In this document: positions 50,435 to 59,266 of the stretch, in pieces
Numbering within the stretch: the stretch's first letter is position 1
Layout: each line of letters opens with the position of its first letter
Assembly (NCBI RefSeq): GCF_030380815.1
Contig: NZ_JAUDUY010000001.1
Span: 558,001 to 622,000, forward strand
Direction of reading: 5' to 3'
DNA: 64,000 nucleotides
From: Robiginitalea aurantiaca
GTDB taxonomy: Bacteria > Bacteroidota > Bacteroidia > Flavobacteriales > Flavobacteriaceae
Position numbers and translations under genes: made by a program
The notes under the pieces: model-generated
Told to the model about the DNA's origin: nothing
The model's database searches: none
The model's input: only the letters and a program-made list of their open reading frames with translations

Positions 50435-53400
50435 ATGCAAAATTTTCGGATTCCTTCCCTTTCGGGCCTCAAGCTGGGCCTGTTTGGGTTTTTTGCTTTT
50501 TGCCTTGCCGCCGGAACGTCTCAGGAGCAGATCGGGAGACCCCTCATTACCAATTACAAATACCAGGAATACGGTAGAGCTCCCATAAACTGGTGGGCAA
50601 CAGAAGACAGCAATGGGATTATGTACTTCGCGAACCAGGGGGGACCCCTTCAGTTTGATGGAGTGAATTGGCGCCATATAGAAATTAATGGGTCGAGTCG
50701 AAGCATGGCCAAAGATGACAAGGGGACCATCTATATTGGTGGCGGCGGGGATTTTGGATATCTGACCACGGGAGCAAAAGGGGAAGTGGGATATGTCTCC
50801 CTATTGGATAAAATACCCGAGGAACATCGGATTTTTGCCGACGTATGGGAAATTGATTTTTATAAAGGTCGGATCATCTTCAGGACCGAGTTTAAACTCT
50901 ACGTGTGGGACGGGGAAACCATTAAAGTTATCACCTCTGAGCAGGGATATCACGTAGGGGCCATTGTAAACGACGTCTACTATCTTCGTATTTGGGATCG
51001 CGGATTGTGCGTTCTGACCGATGAAGACACCTTTGAGATTGTACCGGGAGGCGAACAGTTTGCCAGTGAACGTATCTATACAATGCTACCGTATGACGAC
51101 AAGATGCTCATTGGTACGCGAACCCAGGGTTTTTTCCTTTATGACGGTAAAACGTTTACCCCCTTTAAAACTGAAATCGATGATGAAATAAACGGGCTTT
51201 TATATCTTCCCGGACTGGCTTTAGATGATGGGAGTTATTTGTTCAATACTTTTGGCAGTGGGGCTTATCTCATGGATCACGATGGGAAATACATCCAAAA
51301 GTACACTCCTGAGAATGGTTTGCAAGACGGCAGTACTACATATACTTATGTAGATTCCCGGGGGGTGTTATGGATGACTTTATTTAATGGGATATCCAGT
51401 GTTAACCTGAATTCTACTTTTACAGCCGTGGATGGCAATATGGGTCTGAATACTGTAGTTTTCACAACCCGCAAGTTTAATGAGATTCTTTATTTCGCCA
51501 CCAATAATGGGGTAGCCTATCTGGAACCGGGTTCCAAGCAGGTTAAAGTTATACCGGGTACCAACGGGCAGGTGGGGAATTTTTTGGAATTCCGGAACCG
51601 ATTATATGCCTGTACCAACGGTGTCGGGATGTTTGAAATCAAGGGGACTACTATTGAGATGGTCCGTGCGGATAACAACTACGATTTCAGGGCCCGTATT
51701 ATCAACCAGTCAAAATCAGATTCCAGCCGGATCCTGGTAGACCACCAGCAAGGGTTAAAAAGTTTTTACTTCGATGAAAAGGTGAACCAATTTGTAGAAG
51801 AATCCTCCACCGCGAAATTGATTTCTGGTTCCGGGAATATTGAGGAGAATAGTGATGGAACCTGGTGGACGGACACTGGGGAAGAAGGAATTATGGTTAA
51901 GCTGATCCCCGCCTTTGTGGACGGAAAAATAGATCTGGAGGCCTCAGAGTATAAAAGATATACCCCGGAAAACGGGCTTCCGGACGCTGGGATAGGTGTT
52001 AATTTTATTGAAGAGGAAATGTATATTTTCTCAGGTGAGGTTGAAAAAACCTTTGGATACAATCCTGAAACGGATCGTTTTGAAGAGCGAAAATTTTTCT
52101 TTGATAAGTATTTAGATTGGGATCGCCCTGGCTCACCCCCAAGTAAGACTTCTGATGGTAAAATTATCTTCAATGCAGGTAGTGGAATTATGGTTGCCGA
52201 GAAAATCGATGGGGAGTACCAGGTGACCAATACAGAGACGTTCAGGGGAATCCAGAACAATAACATTTTTACGATATACTCTGAAGATGTCAGGGAAGAC
52301 GGCTCAAGGGTTATATGGTTTTCTGGCCCGGACGGAGCCATCCGCTATGAGGGCAATCTGGAAACACCGAGTATTCCCGATTTCCACACGGACATCCGGA
52401 GTATTGCAGTGGCAGGGGATTCTATTATCTATTCCGGGAATATTGCCATCCCTGAAGATATAACTATCTCGGCTGAGAATAATTCTGTCAACTTCGGATA
52501 CGCAGCACCTTTATATATCGGGCAGAAGGAAATGCTATACAGCACCCAACTCACTGGTTTTGACGCCAAATGGTCTGATTGGACCTTACAAACGTCAAGG
52601 GAATATATCAACCTGCCTCCGGGCAGCTATACTTTTAGTGTCAAGGCTAAGAATATCTACGGTGAGGAGTCTGAAGCAGCTTCCGTACCCTTCTCAATCA
52701 CTCCGCCCTGGTATCGCACCTGGTGGGCCTATGCCCTCTATGCCCTTGGGGCCCTGGCCTTGTTGTATTTTATCGTACGAGCCAGAACGCGTATCCTGGT
52801 CAATCAGCGAAAAGCACTTGAAGATAAGGTTGAGGTGCGCACCAAAGAAGTACAGCAGCGCCTCAATGAGTTGGCCACGGTGAATTCCGTGACCAAAGCA
52901 CTGAACGACAAATTGGAACTCGAGGAGCTTATTCAGTTGGTAGGAACTAAGATGAAGGATGTTTTTAATTCGGACATCACTTACCTGGCGATTCTCGACC
53001 ATGAAACAAACATGATCAATTTCCCCTATCAGGATGGGGATAATATGCCTCCCTTCAAACTTGGGGAGGGCTTAACCTCCAGGATCATTCAGTCCGGGGA
53101 GTCCTTACTGATCAACCGCGATGTGGATATCATGGCGGAGTACCAGAAACACGGCATTGAACAAACAGGGAAACAGGCGATCTCCTACCTTGGGGTACCT
53201 ATCCCTGTTGAAGACGATATTATCGGGGTCCTCAGCGTGCAGAGCACCCAACAGGAAAGCCGATTCAATGAGGAGGATAAAAAGCTCCTGAGTACCCTGG
53301 CGATTAATGTAGGGGTGGCCCTGCACAATGCAGAGCTCTTTGAGGAGGCCAAGGTGGCTAAGGCAAAAGCAGAGGAGGCCAATGAGGCCAAGAGCGCCTT

Positions 53401-54799
53401 TTTATCAACGGTAAGCCATGAGCTAAGAACTCCGCTCACCTCAGTGCTTGGGTTTGCCAAAATCATTCGTAAGCGACTTGTAGATAAGGTTTTCCCGGCT
53501 GTGAATGTGGAGGATCAGAAAATTAAAAAGACCATGAAACAGGTGAGTGAAAACCTGGATGTGGTGGTCTCAGAAGGGGAGCGGCTGACCAGCCTGATTA
53601 ACGACGTCCTGGATCTTGCGAAAATAGAATCCGGCCGTATGGAGTGGAATATGAAGCCCGTCTTTATGCAGGATGTTATCGGTCGCGCGGTTTCGGCAAC
53701 GTCAGCCTTGTTTGAGCAAAAGGACCTGAAGCTTCAAAAAAATGTTCCGGATAACCTTCCCCTGATCAGCGGGGATGAAGACAAACTGATACAGGTAGTG
53801 ATCAACCTGCTGTCCAATGCTGTTAAATTCACCGACAAGGGCTCCGTGGTCATTGAGGCTTACAAGGACAACAACCAGGTGATTGTTGAGGTGCAGGATA
53901 CGGGAGTAGGTATTGCTGAAGAGGACAAGCACAAGATTTTTGAACGGTTCCGACAGGCAGGGGATACCCTAACCGACAAGCCCAAGGGAACCGGGCTTGG
54001 CTTGCCTATTTGCAGGGAAATCATCGAACACCACGGAGGCATTATCTGGATGAACAGTGAGCCCAATGTGGGCAGTACGTTCTTTTTCTCTGTTCCCGCT
54101 ATGGGGCAGGATAGTGATCAGCCCATTAAACTGGATCGGATCCTTAGCAGCCTGAAAACACAGATCAAACATTCTTCGAGTAAAACTCTGGAGGATTCCC
54201 CAACCATATTGGTTGTAGATGACGATACCCCCATACGGTCATTGCTGCGACAGGAACTCTCGGACGCCGGTTATCAGGTAGAAGAGGCAGCCAACGGAAA
54301 GGCAGCCCTCGATGCCGTTCGTCTGAGCAAACCCGACCTGATTATTCTCGATGTGATGATGCCCGAGATCAATGGTTTTGATGTGGCTGCCGTATTGAAA
54401 AATGACCCGGCGACCATGGATATTCCTATTATAATCCTTTCGATCGTTCAGGATAAGGAACGAGGCTTCCGCATCGGAGTGGACCGCTACCTGACCAAAC
54501 CCATCGATACGGAAAAGCTCTTTCACGAAGTCGATGAACTTTTGGAACAGGGTGTATCCAAAAAGCGGGTCCTGGTAGTTGATGAAGATGCCTCAACGGT
54601 AAAATCCCTGACGGATGTGCTTACTGCTAGGGGTTACAAAGTGATGGAGGCCAACCCGGATAAACTCATGGAGATGGCATCGGAAATGAAGCCGGACATT
54701 ATCATGCTCAAATCCCTTGATAAACTCGAGAAGAAAGCCATTAAGGAACTCAAGTTTCAGGAGGGCATGGAAAACGTCATGTTCTTCGTGTACCAGTAA
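50435..54799 (+). CDS. Hybrid histidine kinase with periplasmic propeller sensor
   Basis: A 1454-residue sensor. A signal peptide (about residues 1-30) leads into about 640 residues of repeated strand motifs (ITNYKYQEYGRAPINWWA, YTPENGLQDG, YTPENGLPDA), a beta-propeller sensor of the type found in hybrid two-component systems, then a Y_Y_Y domain (GFDAKWSDW, LPPGSYTFSVKAKN). A single helix near 763-783 crosses the membrane. Inside are a GAF domain (about 825-970), HisKA with His995 (STVSHELRTPL), HATPase (NLLSNAVKF, GTGLGLPICREI) and a receiver with Asp1306 (LIILDVMMPE). A second receiver-like domain (about 1372-1454) has Lys1426 in place of the Asp. No DNA-binding domain is present. A response regulator and a cyclase follow. 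Confidence 0.92.
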   Translation: MQNFRIPSLSGLKLGLFGFFAFCLAAGTSQEQIGRPLITNYKYQEYGRAPINWWATEDSNGIMYFANQGGPLQFDGVNWRHIEINGSSRSMAKDDKGTIYIGGGGDFGYLTTGAKGEVGYVSLLDKIPEEHRIFADVWEIDFYKGRIIFRTEFKLYVWDGETIKVITSEQGYHVGAIVNDVYYLRIWDRGLCVLTDEDTFEIVPGGEQFASERIYTMLPYDDKMLIGTRTQGFFLYDGKTFTPFKTEIDDEINGLLYLPGLALDDGSYLFNTFGSGAYLMDHDGKYIQKYTPENGLQDGSTTYTYVDSRGVLWMTLFNGISSVNLNSTFTAVDGNMGLNTVVFTTRKFNEILYFATNNGVAYLEPGSKQVKVIPGTNGQVGNFLEFRNRLYACTNGVGMFEIKGTTIEMVRADNNYDFRARIINQSKSDSSRILVDHQQGLKSFYFDEKVNQFVEESSTAKLISGSGNIEENSDGTWWTDTGEEGIMVKLIPAFVDGKIDLEASEYKRYTPENGLPDAGIGVNFIEEEMYIFSGEVEKTFGYNPETDRFEERKFFFDKYLDWDRPGSPPSKTSDGKIIFNAGSGIMVAEKIDGEYQVTNTETFRGIQNNNIFTIYSEDVREDGSRVIWFSGPDGAIRYEGNLETPSIPDFHTDIRSIAVAGDSIIYSGNIAIPEDITISAENNSVNFGYAAPLYIGQKEMLYSTQLTGFDAKWSDWTLQTSREYINLPPGSYTFSVKAKNIYGEESEAASVPFSITPPWYRTWWAYALYALGALALLYFIVRARTRILVNQRKALEDKVEVRTKEVQQRLNELATVNSVTKALNDKLELEELIQLVGTKMKDVFNSDITYLAILDHETNMINFPYQDGDNMPPFKLGEGLTSRIIQSGESLLINRDVDIMAEYQKHGIEQTGKQAISYLGVPIPVEDDIIGVLSVQSTQQESRFNEEDKKLLSTLAINVGVALHNAELFEEAKVAKAKAEEANEAKSAFLSTVSHELRTPLTSVLGFAKIIRKRLVDKVFPAVNVEDQKIKKTMKQVSENLDVVVSEGERLTSLINDVLDLAKIESGRMEWNMKPVFMQDVIGRAVSATSALFEQKDLKLQKNVPDNLPLISGDEDKLIQVVINLLSNAVKFTDKGSVVIEAYKDNNQVIVEVQDTGVGIAEEDKHKIFERFRQAGDTLTDKPKGTGLGLPICREIIEHHGGIIWMNSEPNVGSTFFFSVPAMGQDSDQPIKLDRILSSLKTQIKHSSSKTLEDSPTILVVDDDTPIRSLLRQELSDAGYQVEEAANGKAALDAVRLSKPDLIILDVMMPEINGFDVAAVLKNDPATMDIPIIILSIVQDKERGFRIGVDRYLTKPIDTEKLFHEVDELLEQGVSKKRVLVVDEDASTVKSLTDVLTARGYKVMEANPDKLMEMASEMKPDIIMLKSLDKLEKKAIKELKFQEGMENVMFFVYQ

Positions 54800-54839
54800 A
54801 GGGAATTCAATCATAAATTTTTAAATGCAATAAGATCCC

Positions 54840-55217
54840 ATGGATAAAAAATTATTGATAGTCGACGATGAGGCCCATATAAGAATGCTTATCGAACAAA
54901 CCCTGGAAGATTTGGAGGATGAAGGAGTGGAGCTACTCTTTGCAGACAATGGGGCGGATGCCCTCAGGATTATTCAGGAAGAGCGGCCCAATCTGGTCTT
55001 TCTCGATGTGATGATGCCCAAAATGAATGGGATGGAAGTCTGCTATAAGGTAAAGAAAGAACTCAATATCACGGATACCTACATCATCCTGCTTACAGCA
55101 AAAGGACAGGAAGTGGACCGCCAAAAAGGTCTGGATATGGGCGCCAATAAGTATATGACAAAACCTTTTGACCCGGATGAGATGCTTTCAATCGCCGAAG
55201 AAATCCTAAACGTGTAA
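54840..55217 (+). CDS. Single-domain response regulator (CheY-like)
   Basis: A 125-residue receiver domain and nothing else. The acidic pocket is Asp9/Asp10 (LLIVDDEAH), the phospho-acceptor is Asp56 (VFLDVMMP), and the conserved switch residues Thr and Lys lie in LLTAKGQ and TKPFDP. It lies 40 nt after the kinase and 8 nt before the cyclase gene, so it probably relays phosphate from the kinase, most simply to control the cyclase. Confidence 0.92.
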   Translation: MDKKLLIVDDEAHIRMLIEQTLEDLEDEGVELLFADNGADALRIIQEERPNLVFLDVMMPKMNGMEVCYKVKKELNITDTYIILLTAKGQEVDRQKGLDMGANKYMTKPFDPDEMLSIAEEILNV

Positions 55218-55225
55218 ATTCATAA

Positions 55226-56911
55226 ATGAGTCTATCCACCGCAGATCGCGCTTTAAAGCATATTCTCAAAAGGGATAAGTCCGCCAGGGAAATCCTGGGA
55301 AGGCTATGCGACAGCTCAGGGGCCGCTTGCGCTTTTGAAACGGTTGACGGGCATTTGCTCTGGGGTTCGGAGGAGGTCTTTGAACACTCCCGGGATCTAA
55401 CGCACGAGGACAAGGTACTCGGTCGGTTTCGATATTCCTCAGACAAGGCCATGCTCATATTTGACACCTTGAACCTCCTCTTTCAAAAGGAATGGGAGAA
55501 AAAGAAAATTGGGAAAGAAGTCCTCGGGCTGTATCGGGAGATCAATATGATCTACGATTTAAGCGAACTGATATCGGAGAAAATCGATGCGGAATCCATC
55601 GCTAAGGTCACCCTGGAGGAGGCCTCACAGATCATAGATACCACCCACGCCCTCTTCCTGATGTACGATCCGGAAAAGGATACCGTCAGGCAGGTCGCCC
55701 GCCTGGGAGAGAACCCGAAAAGCCAGTCCTTTATCGAGGAACAGAAAGATGTGCTCAAGGAATTGATCACTCGGGGTGTATCCGCGATTGTCCCCGCAGA
55801 TCGCATAGCCAGGAACCCAGCTTTGAACCACCTGAAGACGGTCATGTATGCGCCTTTAAAAGTAAAGCACCGCACCTTTGGGATGGTTATTCTCGGCCAT
55901 GAGGAAGAGGTGGAGTATACGGCAGCAGAACTCAAATTGCTGACTACTATTTCGCTTCAGTCCGCCACGGCCATCGAAAGTGCCCACCTTTATCAGAAAG
56001 GCCTGAAGGAAGTACAGGACAGGGAAGAGGCTATCCGGAAAATCCACGATGTAAGCCAGAAATTCGTCCCCTCTGAGTTTATAAAATCCCTGGGTAAGGC
56101 TAAGATCACTGAGGTGTTTCTTGGGGATCTTGTGGAGCGCGAGGTTACCGTTGTTTTTGTGGACATACGGGGCTTTACCACGATCTCGGAAGGGCTTAGC
56201 CCTACGGATAATTTTTTATTCGTCAACGGCTTTAACAACCGCATGGGCCCCATTATCCGTAAGAACGGAGGCTTTATCATGCAGTATCTGGGTGATGGCT
56301 TTATGGCCCTCTTTACTGAAGGCTCCCAGGGCGCACTAACGGCTTCGGTGGAGATGCACAGGGAATTGCAGGAGTACAACAAGGAACGGGCCCAGAGGAA
56401 TCGCCTCCCGGTACACATTGGGGTAGGCATGCAAAGCGGGAAGCTGATTATGGGGATTACCGGTGACAATGAACGCCTGGATGCCGCCATTATATCAGAT
56501 ACCGTGAATACCGCTGCGCGGATTGAAGGCCTTTCCAAGCATTTTGGGACGTCCATTTTGCTGACCCAGGAATGCAAGGCAAACCTAACGGAGCCGGAAC
56601 AATTCGATTTCAGGTACCTCGGCCGGGTTCAGCCAAAAGGAAAAAAACAGCCCATCGATCTCTACGAGTGCATCAATGGAGATGCCGATGACCTTCGGGA
56701 ACACAAACTGACCAACCTGAAGACCTTCGATGATGCCATGACGCTTTTCCTGGATAAGGAATTTGCCATGGCTGCGGTAACCTTCCAGCAGATCTTTAAG
56801 CACAATACGGCAGACCAGCCCGCTAAATTATTCCTGAACCGGGCGGCCCAGCTCATCACCCAGGAGATTGAGGATAATTGGAAAGGTGTGGAGACCATGA
56901 CAACAAAATAA
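55226..56911 (+). CDS. GAF-linked class III nucleotide cyclase
   Basis: A 561-residue soluble protein. Residues 1-100 are unassigned, about 105-265 form a GAF domain, and 300-480 a class III cyclase domain. Metal-binding Asp313 (VVFVDIRGFTT) and Asp357 (YLGDGFMALF) are present, as are Asp425 and the transition-state pair Asn428 and Arg432 (DTVNTAARIEG). The Lys that normally selects adenine is replaced by Gln353 (MQYLGD). The active site is otherwise complete, so it should be catalytic, but ATP versus GTP is open. A helical tail of about 80 residues ends the protein. It follows the response regulator by 8 nt. Confidence 0.9.
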   Translation: MSLSTADRALKHILKRDKSAREILGRLCDSSGAACAFETVDGHLLWGSEEVFEHSRDLTHEDKVLGRFRYSSDKAMLIFDTLNLLFQKEWEKKKIGKEVLGLYREINMIYDLSELISEKIDAESIAKVTLEEASQIIDTTHALFLMYDPEKDTVRQVARLGENPKSQSFIEEQKDVLKELITRGVSAIVPADRIARNPALNHLKTVMYAPLKVKHRTFGMVILGHEEEVEYTAAELKLLTTISLQSATAIESAHLYQKGLKEVQDREEAIRKIHDVSQKFVPSEFIKSLGKAKITEVFLGDLVEREVTVVFVDIRGFTTISEGLSPTDNFLFVNGFNNRMGPIIRKNGGFIMQYLGDGFMALFTEGSQGALTASVEMHRELQEYNKERAQRNRLPVHIGVGMQSGKLIMGITGDNERLDAAIISDTVNTAARIEGLSKHFGTSILLTQECKANLTEPEQFDFRYLGRVQPKGKKQPIDLYECINGDADDLREHKLTNLKTFDDAMTLFLDKEFAMAAVTFQQIFKHNTADQPAKLFLNRAAQLITQEIEDNWKGVETMTTK

Positions 56912-56922
56912 TCGGTCACTCT

Positions 56923-56951
56923 TTGACAATTTTAAAATAACATTATCTTTG
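56923..56951 (+). promoter_or_regulatory. Promoter of tRNA-Leu(TAG)
   Basis: TTG at 56923-56925, an 18-nt spacer and TATCTTTG at 56944-56951 give a complete Bacteroidota promoter, 10 nt before the tRNA. It begins 11 nt after the cyclase stop. Confidence 0.85.
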
Positions 56952-56961
56952 CAGTCCTTTT

Positions 56962-57043
56962 GCAGGCGTGGTGGAATTGGTAGACACGCTAGACTTAGGA
57001 TCTAGTGCCGCAAGGTGTGAGAGTTCGAGTCTCTCCGCCTGTA
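56962..57043 (+). tRNA. tRNA-Leu, anticodon TAG
   Basis: An 82-nt class II tRNA. The acceptor stem GCAGGCG pairs with CGCCTGT (first pair G-T), with discriminator A. The anticodon stem CTAGA/TCTAG holds the loop CTTAGGA, anticodon TAG, reading CUA. A variable arm (TGCCGCAAGGTGT region) and the T arm with GTTCGAGTC are present. CCA is not encoded. It is flanked by its own promoter and terminator. Confidence 0.95.
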
Positions 57044-57052
57044 CAAAAGAAT

Positions 57053-57080
57053 AAGGCCTCCTTTTTGGGAGGCCTTTTTT
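57053..57080 (+). terminator. Terminator of tRNA-Leu(TAG)
   Basis: A perfect 9-bp stem AAGGCCTCC/GGAGGCCTT with a 6-nt loop runs into six T at 57075-57080. Confidence 0.9.
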
Positions 57081-57164
57081 ATGATCATTTGATTTGGGTG
57101 AGGAGTTCGGCCCGACTTGCTATGCGCAAAGGGATAGCCCTGAGACCCTGTTCTCTTTGCTGGG

Positions 57165-57980
57165 CTACTTCTTGACGATGCCGTGATTCGTCCATACACT
57201 TTTGTTTTTCCGCACTTCTTTTCGAATGGCCTGGTTCCTGGCGAGGGCTTCAGGGGTGAAATACCCGCGTTCATGATCCAAATGCACACAAACGGCGCTG
57301 TACCTGAGTTGTTTTGATTTAACCCCGAAATTTAAGAGGCGTTCGCCGAATTCCCGATCCTCACCCCCGTACTGCATTCGCTCGTCAAAACCGTTGACAT
57401 TACAGATGTCTTTCTTCCATCCGGAGGAGTTGTGCCCGTTCCAGCTGGCCTTTGTAGGCGTAAACGTATTGAAAATCGTGGATATAAATCCGCGGGCTTT
57501 AAGCTTGTTGTTTTTAAAGGTTTTAGGAATGCCCAACTCCTTCAACCATTTGATGTCGAAACAGTTTTGCTTTTCAATATCCTCCAGGGTTATCGCACTG
57601 GAAATGTTCATGGGCAACATATAATACCCCCCGGAAATAAAATAGGCCGGTTCTTTATTGATGTAGTGTACCTGAACAAAATCTTTGCGCGGGATACAAT
57701 CCCCATCGGTCATGATAATATACTCGGCCGTACAGGCCTGAATGGCTTTATTTAAAATTCTGCATTTCTGGAATCCATCGTCTTCCTGCCACACATGCTT
57801 GATTTCGTAGGAAACCTTTGCGCGCATCGTATCGATTAGTCGATGTGTTTCCTCTCCGGATCCATCATCTGCGATGACGAGTTCAAAATCCTTGTAGGTC
57901 TGACAATTAAAGCCCCATAAAACTTTTTTCAACCAGTCGGGCTTGTTATAGGTACTCACTATGACACTTACCGTGATCAC
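57165..57980 (-). CDS. Family 2 glycosyltransferase
   Basis: A 271-residue GT-A glycosyltransferase. It opens with the GT2 pattern VSVIVSTYNKPDWLKKVL and FELVIADDGSGEE; the metal-binding DxD is MTDGDCIP; the late motif YGGEDREFGERLLN is that of the chondroitin polymerase/galactosyltransferase-like branch. It uses a nucleotide sugar to extend a surface or capsular glycan, with unknown acceptor. The start is GTG at 57980, supported by AAAGGA seven nucleotides upstream. It has a full promoter and is divergent from another glycosyltransferase. Confidence 0.87.
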   Translation of the reverse strand: MITVSVIVSTYNKPDWLKKVLWGFNCQTYKDFELVIADDGSGEETHRLIDTMRAKVSYEIKHVWQEDDGFQKCRILNKAIQACTAEYIIMTDGDCIPRKDFVQVHYINKEPAYFISGGYYMLPMNISSAITLEDIEKQNCFDIKWLKELGIPKTFKNNKLKARGFISTIFNTFTPTKASWNGHNSSGWKKDICNVNGFDERMQYGGEDREFGERLLNFGVKSKQLRYSAVCVHLDHERGYFTPEALARNQAIRKEVRKNKSVWTNHGIVKK

Positions 57981-58009
57981 TGACGATCCTTTAATTTATG
58001 CTATTTTTA

Positions 58010-58038
58010 TAAAAGTAGTTTTTTGTATTTCATCTCAA
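58010..58038 (-). promoter_or_regulatory. Promoter of the GT2 gene
   Basis: On the reverse strand, TTG (58036-58038) is separated by 18 nt from TACTTTTA (58010-58017), which matches the -7 element except at its last base. The leader to the GTG start is about 25 nt. Confidence 0.55.
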
Positions 58039-58049
58039 GTTAAATTCTT

Positions 58050-59102
58050 ATGAATTCTGTGAGGCGGACCTATGTGGGTTCAACGATTTACCACATCTAT
58101 TTGGCTTTTTTACACATTTTGAAAAATAGTCCTGATAAGAAAACCAATAGAGGTGATAATCTTCTTTTTTTGGTCGAGAGTACGCCTATGATAGAATCGT
58201 TGATTCCGAATCTGAAGAAAAGTTTTTTCCGGGATGTACATATTATTTCAGAACGGAAAGATCATGTGGCTGATTTGGGAAAGTTCAATTATGCATTTAG
58301 AAGGCGAAAAAAACTCATCCCGTACCTGGAGGCTAAACACCCAATACTAAAGAAGGAAAAGGAATTTATTCAGAGCTCGGACCTCTTCCTCTGTGATACC
58401 GATTCTTCGAAAAGCTATTTTATTTATGAATTCGGCCAAAAGGGTATTAGTATGATCGAGGACGGTGCACGTACCTACCGACAACGTCACAGCCCGATAG
58501 AACAGTATATCAAGTCCTTTATAACCAAAACCCCGATAGGAGGGGGTTTCGACAGGGAAGTCAAGACGTTGTATGCCCAGTTCCCAGACCGATTGCCTTC
58601 GGCTTTGCAAAAAAAAGCGGTCGAGCTGAATATCAAAAAAGAAGTGGCCGGATTGGATGCAGAAACCAAACAGGAAATATTTGAAGTTTTCCTGCCAGCA
58701 GATTCATTTAAGGTTGAAGGAGATAACACTGCGCTGATTTTAACCCAGCCCTTGTCGGAAGATAAAATGATCAGGGATGAGGCAGAAAAAATAGCGATTT
58801 ATAAAGATGTCCTTTCCAGGGTGCCTCCAGAGATGAATATCATCCTTAAAATGCACCCCAGGGAGACGACACGATATGAAAAACACTTCGATAACATAAC
58901 CGTTTTGCCCGGCTTGTTTCCCATTGAAATTCTAGAATTGCGTTCGGGTTTCCATTTTGAACAGGGATACACCCTTTGGTCCACCGGCCTTTCGAATCTG
59001 GAAAATGTAAAAGAGCGATTCTTTTTAGGCAAGGATTATCTGGATAAAATTTCGGTTAAAGCAGTACGGGACCTGATCGAAAATATGGTTATCGAAAATT
59101 AG
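58050..59102 (+). CDS. Glycosyltransferase family 52-like (sialyltransferase-type) protein
   Basis: A 350-residue protein without membrane segments. The segments GISMIEDGARTYRQR, ALILTQPLSEDKMI, NIILKMHPRETTRYEKHF and GLFPIEIL follow the pattern of GT52 lipooligosaccharide sialyltransferases and related polysialyltransferases (EDG, TQPLsE and KxHPRE). The transferred sugar cannot be stated; a nonulosonic acid is possible. No CMP-sialic acid synthesis gene lies in the window. It is divergent from the GT2 gene over 69 nt, and the two probably modify the same surface glycan. Confidence 0.62.
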   Translation: MNSVRRTYVGSTIYHIYLAFLHILKNSPDKKTNRGDNLLFLVESTPMIESLIPNLKKSFFRDVHIISERKDHVADLGKFNYAFRRRKKLIPYLEAKHPILKKEKEFIQSSDLFLCDTDSSKSYFIYEFGQKGISMIEDGARTYRQRHSPIEQYIKSFITKTPIGGGFDREVKTLYAQFPDRLPSALQKKAVELNIKKEVAGLDAETKQEIFEVFLPADSFKVEGDNTALILTQPLSEDKMIRDEAEKIAIYKDVLSRVPPEMNIILKMHPRETTRYEKHFDNITVLPGLFPIEILELRSGFHFEQGYTLWSTGLSNLENVKERFFLGKDYLDKISVKAVRDLIENMVIEN

Positions 59103-59266
59103 AAAAGAAATACGGTCAAAAAGTTAAGAGTATCGGCTCTATTGGCCACCTTGGGCCTTAAAAAGCTATTCTGTTTTTTTAGGGCAACCCTTGATGCCCA
59201 GGCTTTGACAGAAGGGAATCCTTTAGATAATATAGCGACAGGTTACTGAACGCGGTGCGGCATAAC

